A stretch of 64,000 nucleotides of DNA from Nissolia schottii (Eukaryota; Streptophyta; Magnoliopsida; Fabales; Fabaceae). Position numbers and translations under genes: made by a program. The notes below the pieces were generated by a model. The model had not been told where the DNA came from, did not search any database, and saw only the letters and a program-made list of their open reading frames with translations. This document shows positions 24,001 to 33,473 of the stretch, one piece after another. Position 1 is the first letter of the stretch. Each line of letters starts with the position of its first letter. The stretch spans positions 1-64,000 of the forward strand of contig QANU01029460.1 in assembly GCA_003254905.1 (NCBI GenBank). Reading direction: 5' to 3'.

Positions 24001-27000
24001 GCTCTTCTTTTTTTTTGGGTGCTTGACCGGCCCTTTTCACTGCTTCACTTTTTTTTTTTGGGCCGGTCACCTGACTGGCCCTTTCCCTCCTTCACTTTTT
24101 TTTTCTTTCAAAAATCACCACTTAGGACCTAGATTTGCTTGCTAAGTTTTCTCTATTTTTTCTAACTTAGCTTGTGGTGATTTTTTTTTAGGTATGGTGA
24201 GAGGAACCGGCCCCTCGATAAAGGATTATCGTTCATTGAGGCCCTGTGATAGGGAGACATATGGGTGGGCCTCCTCGGAGTTGTTAGGCCTTCCTTCCTG
24301 CTTAACAGTTGAGGAATTGAGGGAGGAAGGTGGTCTCAATGAGTTGTCGGCTGGCAGTTTGTCTGACGACAAATATGAGCTTCAGCTACCAGCAAACTGG
24401 GAGAGGCCTTGTTTCTCTCGTGAAGAAGTAGAGGATGGTTTTTTTTATATCTACTCAGCCACCTTTGCGAATGGTGGCTTTAGACTTCCTTTCACCGATT
24501 TGCAGAAGTTTGTCCTTAAGTACTATCGCGTTGCCCCTATTCAGATTAATCTGAATGGTTGGGCGACGCTTAGGGGTTTTGAGGAACTATGTTCCTTTTG
24601 TGGCATTCCTGCTTCCCTTTATGTCTTCTTGAGCTTGTTCTACCTGGGCAGGCAAGCGGGAGGGGGTGCCACGAAGGGTTCGGAGGGCTTACTTTGAAGT
24701 CTCGCCTAACAAAACCATTTTTACCCGCTTTGAAGAATCTTTTCATGGCTTCAAGACCCGTTATATAAAGATCTTCCACAAGGACGGGATTCAAGGTGCG
24801 TTCTTTGATTCCAACGGGGCTCCCCTTTTTTCCTCTCTATTGGAACAAGGAGTGGGTTTCAAAGAACGCTCCAAAGTTGGTGATGACGGAGCATGAGGAG
24901 AGAGTGGCAAAGACGCTTGTAGAGCATTTTCAGTCTAAGCCCTTTGCGCTTTCTAAGCTTCAGAGTTCAAGCTTTAGAAAATATTTTGGTTAGCTTCTTA
25001 TGTTGTTGCTGCTTCATTTTGCTTTATCCTCTGGTTTGTTATAGTGACTAATATCTTGTTCTCTCTCTTTTTTTTTGTAGGCAAGATGGCTCCTCAGAAC
25101 CTTGCTGCCTTGCTCACCAGGCTTGGTGTTGAGAGAAGCTCCATGGTAGGACCCCGATCACCTCCGGCTACCCGTGGGCTACTTGTCCTTAACCCTGTTA
25201 CCCCAGCTGGGTCTAGAACTTTGGGAGATCTTGGCATTCCGAGCGCCCCCACTGATGAAGTAGAGGTGACCTCTTCCAGTTCAGAGGACTTGGCGCCCCC
25301 CCACCCATAAACGTACTCGCGTTAGTTGCTCCCGGGGGAAGGAAAAAGTGAGTGATCCTCTAAGCTCATTTGAATTTATTGATGAGCCTCAGGTGTCCAT
25401 CTTGTCAGATAGGTATAACCCTCGTTATCTCTATGAGAGCCTCCTAAGGGACGATGAGAAGGAGGATCTTGAGAAGGAGTCGTCGGTAAAGGAGTGGCTA
25501 GGGGTTGGGCATCGCAGGGTTATGCAGCTTTCTTGTGGTGTTGTTATGGCTGAGCAGCAAATGGCTTGCAAGAATGAGCAGATAAGGAGCCTTAAACGGG
25601 AGGTCAAGGAGGTTCAGCAAAAGGCTCAGCTGGAGATTCAGGAGGTTACCTCTCGAGCTGAAAGGCTGAACGACAGCTGGCAGAAGCCAAGGAGAGACTT
25701 GCTGGAGTGGAGCCTTAGAGGGCAAGGAGGGGAGCTTGAGTGCAAAGGTNTGGTCCTGACTTCTATGGTGTGTGCTTGGAAGTAAGCTCTGAGCTTTCTG
25801 GAAGCCACCACTAAAGAGAATGCTGCCTTCTCCAGTCTTTGATATCTTGTTTCTGGGCCTTGCAGTACCTTGCTCACAAAGTAGACAGGGGTTTGTCCCT
25901 GGGCCGTATTGCGAACAAGGGCCGCCCCTACAGCAGCTTCTCCTACGGATAGGCATAATACCAATTTTTCTCCCAATTCAGGTCTGGTAAGGATTGGGGG
26001 AGATGCTAGGTACTCCTTCAATTTTTGGAACTCAAATTCACATTGTTCGCTCCACAGGAAGTCCTTACCCTTCTTTAAGAGGTTAAAGAATGGAAGGGTT
26101 CTCTTTGCAGAAGTAGAGAGGAAAGGTGCTAAAGCAACGATTCTCCCGGTGAGTTGTTGTATTTCCTTGGGGGAGCTAGGGCTTCTCATTTCAATGATGG
26201 CACGACATTGGTCTGGATTGGCTTTGATCCCTCAATTCGTAAGCATGAAACCGAGGAACTTTCCTGCTTCTATGGCGAAGGCACATTTGAGAGGATTGAG
26301 CCTCATGTTATGCGCCCTCAACCGCTCAAAAACTACTTCTAAATCTTTCAGTATGCTTCCTTCTTCTTAACTCTTTATCAACATGTCATCCACATAGACT
26401 TCCATTATTGTGTCGATCAGGTCGTCAAACACTCGATTCATTAGTCGTTGGTAGGTAGCTCCTACATTCTTTAACCCAAATGGCATTACCTTGTAGTAGT
26501 AGTCTGCCACTAGGGTGAGGAATGCCGTCTTCTTTGCGTCATCTGGGTGCATTAGAATTTGGTTGTATCTGGAGTATGCATCCATAAAGCTCAAGTATTT
26601 GTATCCGGATGAGGCGTCCACCAAGCTATCTATGTTTGGTAATGGGTAAGGATCTTTGGGGCAGGCTTTGTTGAGGTTGGTGTAATCAACACACATCCTC
26701 ATCTTGCCATTAGACTTGGGCGCCATTACCACATTAGAAAGCCAGGTGGGATATCGTATTTTAGCAATAAATTTTGCTTTGAGGATTCCGTCTATTTGTT
26801 CTTTTACGGCTTCCTGCCTTTCTGAGCACACTCTTCTTCTTTTCTAGGGCCCTGGTCGTGCATTGGGCTCAACACAGAGTCGGTGACACATAAAGGAAGG
26901 GTCGATGTCGGGCATGTCCGCGGCTTTCCAAGCAAAGAGATCTGCATTTTCTTGGAGAAACTTGGTCAGCTTCTACTTGATAGGTATTAGGAGGTGTTTA

Positions 27001-30000
27001 TTGATTTTTGTTGCTTCTCCTGGATTTTTTCCAAGTTGTACTTCTTCTAGTTCTCCCTCAGGCTGTGGTCGCTCCTCTTGTGGTCGATCTCGAACGTCGA
27101 GGTCTACCACCATCATCTTATCTTTGATTCTCCAATTTTCTTATATGGCTTTTCTTTTCNCTTTTCGCATTTCTTAACATACTCAGTTGAGTCCAAACTT
27201 AATGTTGGCCAGTAGAACCCGGCCCGAATTACTTTTAAAGCCAAGGTTCGAGCTCCAATGTGGCTTCCGCATGCTCCCTCGTGGACCTCTGTTAGTGCGT
27301 GTTTTGCTTGATCCGGACTTAGGCATTTTAATAATGGTTGCGATTGCCCCCTTTTGTATAGCTGGTCCCTAATCACGGTGTAGCGTGCCCGCTTGTCGTA
27401 CAGTTCTTCTTTCTTCCTTTGGGTCAAAGGGCAATCGTCTTTCTTTGATGTATTCCTTCAACGGAGTCATCCAAGTCACTGCTTATTCAATTTGCCCGAC
27501 TTCCATGTTTGGGGTGATTGACGGGTCACAAAGGGTCTCTTGGACAAAAGTTTTGTTGTTCCCTCCTGGTTTTGTGCTTGCTAGTTTGGAGAGGACATCA
27601 GCCCTTATGTTTTGTTTCCGGGGGATATGTTTTACTTCCATCTTCTGGAAACCTTCTGCAACCTTCTGAGTCTTTTCTAAGTACTTTTGTAGTAGTGGAT
27701 CTTTGGTTTGGAAATCTCCCCGAATTTGGGAAACCACTAGCTGAGAATCGTTGTGTATTACTATTACCTGGGCTCCGACCTCCTTTGCATGTAGTAACCC
27801 TGCGATCACGGCTTCGTATTCAGCTTGATTATTGGAGGCTGAAAAATTGAACTTAAGGGACAGTTCAATGATGATCCCTGAGTCGCTCTCTAGGATGACT
27901 CCGGTGCCACTCCCTCTGGTGTTTAAGGATCCGTCAACGTATAAGGACCACTCGGCTTCTATCCTCTTCAGCTAGCTCTGTGACGAAGTCAGCCAAGACT
28001 TGACCCTTGATAGCTGTTCGAGGGACGAACAAGAGGTCATATTCAGAAAGCTCTACTGCCCAAGACACCATTCGTCCTGCTATTTCAGGTTTGTGAAGGA
28101 TTTGTCGAACGGGTAGATTGGTCCTGACTTCTATGGTGTGTGCTTGGAAGTAAGCTCTGAGCTTTCTGGAAGCCACCACTAAAGAGAATGCTGCCTTCTC
28201 CAGTCTTTGATATCTTGTTTCTGGGCCTTGCAGTACCTTGCTCACAAAGTAGACAGGGGTTTGTCCCTGGGCCGTATTGCGAACAAGGGCCGCCCCTACA
28301 GCAGCTTCTCCTACGGATAGGCATAATACCAATTTTTCTCCCAATTCAGGTCTGGTAAGGATTGGGGGAGATGCTAGGTACTCCTTCAATTTTTGGAACT
28401 CAAATTCACATTGTTCGCTCCACAGGAAGTCCTTACCCTTCTTTAAGAGGTTAAAGAATGGAAGGGTTCTCTTTGCAGAAGTAGAGAGGAAAGGTGCTAA
28501 AGCAACGATTCTCCCGGTGAGTTGTTGTATTTCCTTGGGGGAGCTAGGGCTTCTCATTTCAATGATGGCACGACATTGGTCTGGATTGGCTTTGATCCCT
28601 CAATNCTTCTGGGAAAGGTCTTCAAAACTTGTGATTGACCTTTTTGGTAGGGAGAACAACCACTTCTCCGCTGGTCCTGCTAGAGTTAGTGGGAACGCCT
28701 TGCAAAGGACGACATCAGGTGCTTGCATCAACTAGGTTTTAGACTTGAATGCCGCGATGTGTTCTTGTGGGTCTGAGGTTCCGTCATAGGCTTTCGCAGT
28801 CTGAGGGAGTGTGAAGTTCTTTGGTGGGTTAACGCGAAAAATTTCATCGGAGAATGGGCTATCGTTCACGACGCATCCCTCATTCCTTCGTTACCCATCG
28901 GAGCCTCGGGTTGGGTTCGAGTGGACGAAACCTTCAAAGTATGATTCTACAGTCCGTCTCGGAGAGTTTTTGTGTCGGCTGCGCCACTTACAGTGGCTCG
29001 TGTGTTGGTAATGCCAAGATGGGACTGGAGAGTGTCATCGAGGAAGACTTCTGCGTCGTTGCTTTGGGGAATGAGTCCTGTTGGACTTCCTCCGCTTCAG
29101 GGCTGGGGATGGGGTCCTTCTTCTATTCTTGACGTGCTGGGGGGTAGGGGAACTTTCCCGAGTCTGGGGCCTAGGGTTGTCCTCACGCTGCGAAAAGGTA
29201 GGTCCCCTATTGTCCCCCCTTTGGTCTCGATCCCGTCGCTCCTTTTTCTTGGGTTTGTCTCTCTGCTCCAAAGCTTTGAGACGTCGTTCTTGCTGATTGA
29301 TGAGGTCTTGGAGCCCGAGGATAACCTCGTAGGGATCCATGTCGTTCTGAGAATTTGGAACAACTACCTGGGATGGGATATGTCGTCCATTGGGTTCTCG
29401 ACGATCTACATCATTTTCCCCTAATATGGACGCAGGTAGTCCATCCTGAGGGTCAAGTTCCTGGTATTGCGAGTTCCCGACTTCTCCTTGAGGTATCCCT
29501 TGTCGGACTTGGGGGGGAGGGGGGTTCGCAGCAACATTGTTGGCTTCCATCAGGGCACCAGTAGAAGGGGATAAGCTGACACTTACGAGACAGTATCAAG
29601 GTCTCCACAGACGGCGCCAATGTTCGCAAGTAATTCGTGTAGAGTACAAAGTTACCTGAACGCGAGAGGAAGGTGAGGAAGGCACCTTGATCGAAGCTCA
29701 AAGGCATGGACGAAAGCTCCAAGCGGGTTTCCTCTCGGAGAGAGTGCGGCGACGGGGTGTACCTGAAAAGGCACTCTGACGCTCAAGTAAGCACAAGGGT
29801 TAGGAGAATTCTCTAAGAGGGGAATGGATGATACCTGATGACCTGAGGGGTCGTGTGCTTTTATAGATGAGCTTAGAGTGCAAAGATAGAGGTAAGATAG
29901 AGATAAAGCGAGGGGGGTTTGTCTATCCGTTCCCCGGTTTATCTTTTCCCGCTTTCTAGGAGTTGGTTGCGGACTAGGGAGGAGAGGTTGCTGCTACCTC

Positions 30001-31696
30001 CTCTTAGCCTTGTTAGGCCGGACCGGGTTTGGAGTCTTTGGGCTTACGACCTTCTCCTCCTCTAAGCACCATGAGGCTCCCTCTCTTTGGGCCGATCTGA
30101 CCAGGTGGGGAGAGCCTCTTCTGCTCCTTAGTGGGTTGGGCCCTTCGGGCTTTTTTAGAGAATGTGAGCTCCTCTCCCTCTTAGAGGGTTAGAGCTCTCA
30201 GACCCCGATTTTTAGCCCGTAACAACTACCAAATTCAAGAGATAGATAAAGTCCATTTTTGTATATAGACATTAATATTACTAACGGCAGGAATCTCACC
30301 ATTGCAATTTAGTGAAAAGAAACTATCTAAACTTAATCCCTAGCCATTGTTCTTTTACTTTATTTAGGGTATTGCATGAACTAACAAGAAAATGTATTTG
30401 CAGTGTGGTTAATACCTAGTATCAAAGGAACTTTAGTATTGAGGAGATGAGCAATGTAGTTCTTCACAATGTGACATACTGCATTCACAGAGAGAATGTT
30501 GCAAGTGTCCATCATGTATAAGTATAGCATTATGAAATTTGAATATTCAATGGCAGAGAGGTCAATTCAGAATTTTACTAATATAAAGGAAAACAGAGAT
30601 GAACCCACAATATATGAAGTTGGGACATGATAGAAAACGTCAAGTTGTTGCGGCAGGTAACTTAGTTTTATTATTTATAAGTTTCCTCTAAATAAGATAG
30701 GCCCGTATCCCAATGGATTTCTATCATCCAATGCACAGAAGGCTCAAATGGTCATGGACTTCAGCCTGCAGTAGCATCTTCCTATGAAGTTAGGAAATTT
30801 GTTAAATTTTCACAGCAAGATTAAATAGTTCCTACTGCATTAACTACCTACATTGTCTCGGTCAATGAGAAGGAACATGATCTTCAAGAAGCAACCTATG
30901 ACAACTATGACTATATACAATTGATAGAGAATGCACTTGGCCCAGGATGATGACAACTAGTACAGAAACTTGCACAAAAGAACAACGGAGCAAAATATAT
31001 CAGTTTTACCAAGCTCTCTTAGTCTTACGTCTTCAAAGTGACTTTATCATAGTTTCTTCACAATGGCCAAATTTGAGATAACTTACCAACTTTGTCCTGT
31101 CAAAAGAAAGTCAAAAGACCAGAAAAATTAAATTGTATCCAGTAAAACAGGAAATCAAGATGAAGTTCACACACAATTCATTGTAACAAAAATTAAAGGA
31201 AAAACAAGAGAATTGATTGACTAGAAGTGAAGAGATATCTCAGCCTATTATACTACTCTAGACTAAGTGTATCAGTAGTAGTACATACATACATACATAC
31301 CATGAAGAGAGGAGCGATGTAATAATCGCCTTGAAGGTACTGAAAGGACCTGGTGACTTTCTGACGATAATCAAAGACAATGTCGGAGTCTTTACCGAGG
31401 AAATTGCCGGCGAAAAGGGAATCGATGACCCCAGCTCGCTGCCCAACGGCGATGTTCATGTTGTCGGCCTCTTTGCCAAGTCTGTACAGATAGTCTCTGC
31501 CCTCCGCGTCTTTCGCTTCCCACGATGACTGCTCCGACAGCCTCTTCTGCTGCTGCTTCATCTTCTTATCCTTCTCCTCCTTTTCATCACTGGCACTGCA
31601 CCTAACAGAGAACTGTCCCTTGGCATTCGGAACCCATAAAGGTAACAACTTGCCGATGCCCATGTGGGCCGGAGCACAGCATGCTATAGGAGCCAT
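18038..31696 (-). CDS. Rubisco activase-like AAA+ ATPase, chloroplast (11 exons)
   Basis: Coding exons on the minus strand are 31301-31696, 31087-31096, 30416-30478, 22155-22268, 21806-21867, 20607-20661, 20239-20440, 19846-19952, 19404-19459, 18330-18422 and 18038-18145. All junctions are GT/AG, all phases close, and the product is 421 aa. A Walker A box (GGKGQGKS, ~160-167), Walker B (LMINDID, ~221-227) and a sensor/Arg-finger block (TGNDFSTIYAPLIRDGR) mark the Rubisco activase branch of AAA+ proteins. The N-terminus, up to about RCSAS at residue 35, looks like a chloroplast transit peptide. It resembles the activase-like protein Arabidopsis At1g73110 more than true RCA, so a role in remodelling Rubisco or another stromal target is inferred. 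Exon 2 is only 10 nt. Intron 3 (8.1 kb) carries a complete retrotransposon. The first ATG that gives a transit peptide was chosen; an in-frame upstream start at 31717 would add seven residues. Confidence 0.92.
20870..21390 (-). mobile_element. Probable LTR retrotransposon fragment in intron 5
   Basis: A C-rich tract (ACGCCCCCCCTGATTTGCTCC at 21184-21204) reads on the minus strand as a polypurine tract beside a stretch ending CGCAACA at about 21180, the layout of a 3' LTR on the minus strand. CCCCTGATTTGCTC occurs twice within 70 bases. No coding sequence or matching LTR was seen, so this is tentative. Confidence 0.35.
22470..23103 (-). repeat. 3' LTR of the intronic Tat element
   Basis: Plus-strand borders are TGTTCGCAAG and AGCCTGTAACA. 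Compared with the right LTR it carries an extra ~30 bases at about 22575-22605, a local duplication containing TGGACGAAAGCTC. Confidence 0.9.
23696..24191 (+). other. Probable 5' leader intron of the antisense gene
   Basis: A CT-rich leader (23330-23695) ends TTTCAA before GTAAGTC at 23696, and a TTTTTTTTTAG acceptor ends at 24191, directly before GTATGGTG, the first codon of the antisense ORF. Both splice sites are good plant sites. Splicing is predicted, not shown. Confidence 0.5.
24194..25749 (+). pseudogene. Antisense gene of the intronic Tat element
   Basis: The first exon starts at 24194 (504-bp open frame) and continues in two other frames after frameshifts near 24650 and 24830 to 24988. 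An intron at 24989-25080 (GT...AG) follows, then KMAPQNL... from 25081. It contains FRLPFTDLQKFVLKYY and APIQINLNGW, matching the Transposase_28-like block of the copy at 11937-13533, and a C-terminal coiled coil (KREVKEVQQKAQLEIQE) at 25580-25670. The sequence is cut by the N at 25750. It runs antisense to both gag-pol and the host gene. Function unknown; similar antisense genes are known in some Tat-lineage elements. Confidence 0.7.
25751..27159 (-). pseudogene. Tat pol fragment: RT and start of RNase H (misplaced contig)
   Basis: Minus-strand frame 26831-26367 is reverse transcriptase, with FIAKIRYPTWLSNVV, PYPLPNIDSLVD, FMDAYSRYNQI and the catalytic YVDDM box. Frame 26189-25751 continues into the RT thumb and RNase H and is identical, base for base as far as I can read, to 28604-28119. 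A spacer with LFAWKAADMPDIDPS precedes the RT. It should sit 5' of 27161-28604 in the element. Confidence 0.85.
27161..28604 (-). pseudogene. Tat pol fragment: RNase H domains and integrase zinc finger
   Basis: Frame 28557-27934 reads the RT end and RNase H. Frame 27809-27483 reads a second RNase H-like domain (VIHNDSQLVVSQIRGDF). Frame 27427-27161 reads the start of integrase with the HHCC finger (EVHEGACGSHIG ... TEYVKKC). It is cut at N 27160, so the integrase core is missing from the assembly. Confidence 0.85.
28606..29550 (-). pseudogene. Tat gag, partial
   Basis: Minus-strand frame 29550-29035 begins MEANNVAANPPPPQ, has a Gln/Lys/Arg-rich middle (INQQERRLKALEQRDKPKKK) and continues after a stop into the retrotransposon gag domain (28990-28606). 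It is cut by the N at 28605, so the knuckle and protease are not in the assembly. Confidence 0.75.
29609..29620 (-). promoter_or_regulatory. Primer-binding site of the intronic Tat element
   Basis: Next to the 5' LTR the minus strand reads TTGGCGCCGTCT, the TGGCGCCGT type of tRNA primer site used by Tat/Athila-like elements. It fixes the element's direction. Confidence 0.75.
29621..30224 (-). repeat. 5' LTR of the intronic Tat element
   Basis: Plus-strand borders are TGTTCGCAAG and AGCCCGTAACA, 604 bp. It is followed by the target duplication ACTAC. Confidence 0.9.
31087..31096 (-). other. 10-nt micro-exon of the activase-like gene
   Basis: The minus strand reads ...CTTTTGACAG / GACAAAGTTG / GTAAGT... 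Adding these 10 bases joins exon 1 (ending ...LFM) to exon 3 in frame and restores the family's MDKVVCHIVKN block. Without them the frame breaks. Confidence 0.85.
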
Positions 31697-31777
31697 CCGA
31701 GAGAGGCACACACACACAGATGGACTTCTGTTATTGTTCGTTAGTTAAGGATTTAGGAAGGACCCTTTCCCTAGAAC

Positions 31778-31787
31778 GCCACGTGGC
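31778..31787. promoter_or_regulatory. G-box (GCCACGTGGC) upstream of the activase-like gene
   Basis: A perfect palindromic G-box about 80 bp upstream of the start codon. G-boxes bind bZIP/bHLH factors and are frequent in light-regulated plastid genes. It may lie in the leader or core promoter. Confidence 0.55.
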
Positions 31788-32572
31788 ATGCCATATCAAT
31801 CTCATCCAAATCCAATCTTCTTATATTACTACTTCATTTGCCTATCTATTACTTCTGCACAATTTCTTAGCTCACTTTTATAAAAATAAATAAATAAATA
31901 AACCATTACCCATCAACTGTTTGTAATGAGGGAAGTTTCTTATTCTAAATTATTTATTAAATTTGAATCTATATCCCTTTACCATCTTGATTTTTAATCT
32001 CTTGTACGTCTAACATCTCTCGTTATTTGTTTCGCAAACCAAAAAGTAAAGTTTGATCAAATAAATCAACTTTTAGCAATGCATAATAATAGTTACTAAC
32101 AATTTATCTCACAGGATCGACTGAAGTAGATCATCACAAGCATAGATTATGATATGGTGTTATAGATGCAATTGGTTCCTTGTCTTGCTTAGGGCATAAC
32201 ACAATCAGAGTGACTCGTTGTCACTACGGACAGATAGCCAAACGATAATAAGTAATAAGAGGGAGCGTACGTAAACTGAGAAGAAAACAACAAGCGAAGT
32301 GGTGAGTCTAGAATTAGAATCCGTTGCCGTAAGGTGTCATCATACACATCAGCCGGAATCCAAAGATGTTTTGCAATGATTGCTAATTTTCAACGTGATT
32401 AATTGGTGATCAAGATGAGAGCGGGCCAAAGGACAAGAAGATTTTATGGAAAATGAATGACATCTATGGGGAGAAAAATAACAGTCACAGATAACCCATC
32501 CTTTCAAAATTCAATATAATACAAAGCTGAATTTTTTCAGCATAGGGCAATGCTCATGATCACTAAGCTTTC

Positions 32573-32710
32573 TCACGCCATGCTGAACGCAGGTTGCAAA
32601 ATTTTTTCAACCCATTCAAGCAAACTGCTTGCGACCTTTCTGAGTACACAGAAGGTAACACGTACGGCCGCGACACCCATGACACCCACGCTCATGTATT
32701 TAGTCATCAC
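32573..32710 (-). other. Orphan exon-like ORF, unknown product
   Basis: After a good acceptor (polypyrimidine run then CTGTTACAG) the minus strand stays open for 46 codons to a TGA, beginning VMTKYMSVGVMGVAAV and containing LLEWVEKILQPAF. A 30-nt piece at 32911-32940, flanked by CAG and GTAAAT, joins it in phase 0. No family is recognised. It could be a small gene's 3' end, an alternative transcript or a relic. Confidence 0.3.
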
Positions 32711-33473
32711 CTGTAACAGATTCTCCAAAAAAAAAAAACCTCAAAATTAAAACCTCAGAACAACAAAGAATTTTCACTTCTTCATTGGCAAATAAATAGC
32801 CTAATATAGAACTAAAAATCAGCTGGTAAAGAGCTTGAACACCAATAGGTCTAGTTTCAAGATTGGCTTATGCCAATTTGAAGGTAGTAAACATGTGGAC
32901 AGCTATTTACCATAACGTAAACCCCTCTTAGCGAGGTACTCTGCAAAGATATGTTGATTATTACAAATAGGATATATTATGAACAAATACGTGGGTGTGG
33001 AATTAGTCTTCCAAAAGGAAAGTTAGAGGTCCAATTCTAAATATCTATTTAGCTAAAGATTTAAGAAAGAAATTCCCCTAGCTGAAAGATATTAGATTGC
33101 TTTTAAAAAAAAACCTATCCATCTCAAATAATTAGGAAATCTTGAGATATCAGTACTTTAGTTAACAAGAACAATTAAATTCATCAACTATGCCGTTTTG
33201 CTGATTTATGATGTTCACTAATCAAATGACACTAAACTAGGCAGTGGCACTTTTGGTATAGCATATATAAACTAGACAAATGGTGACTAGAGAGTCATGA
33301 TTCCAGAAGGATCCAAAATCTAAAGTTTACAAGTTCATACCATTTATCAGAAGATATATGCATATTCTGAGACAATAGGTAGAGAAACAGGCTAGTGGAT
33401 ACATCAAACGAACTAAGAACTAGGCGTGGTTGTTGTTGGAAGTTTACTAAGCTATCTGCCCCATTATATATGC

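Larger units (their letters stand above)
22470..30224 (-). mobile_element. Complete Tat-lineage Ty3/gypsy element in intron 3
   Basis: The element is bounded by LTRs 22470-23103 and 29621-30224 with a perfect target duplication ACTAC at 22465-22469 and 30225-30229. It lies on the same strand as the host gene. Minus-strand order is 5' LTR, primer site, gag, pol, then an antisense gene on the plus strand before the 3' LTR. The two LTRs differ mainly by a 30-bp duplication in the left one and a few substitutions, so the insertion is recent. The middle is misassembled: single Ns at 25750, 27160 and 28605, with 25751-26236 and 28119-28604 holding the same 486 bases. Confidence 0.92.
31697..33473. 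other. Intergenic region between activase-like and CAX genes
   Basis: It holds the activase-like gene's 5' leader and promoter on the left and the CAX 3' flank on the right. No established gene is seen, but two exon-like pieces on the minus strand (32573-32710 and 32911-32940) are listed separately. Confidence 0.6.

Noticed and set aside
25909-26370. Plus-strand ORF of 153 aa, repeated at 28277
   Set aside because: Antisense of Tat pol; the repeat is the assembly duplication.
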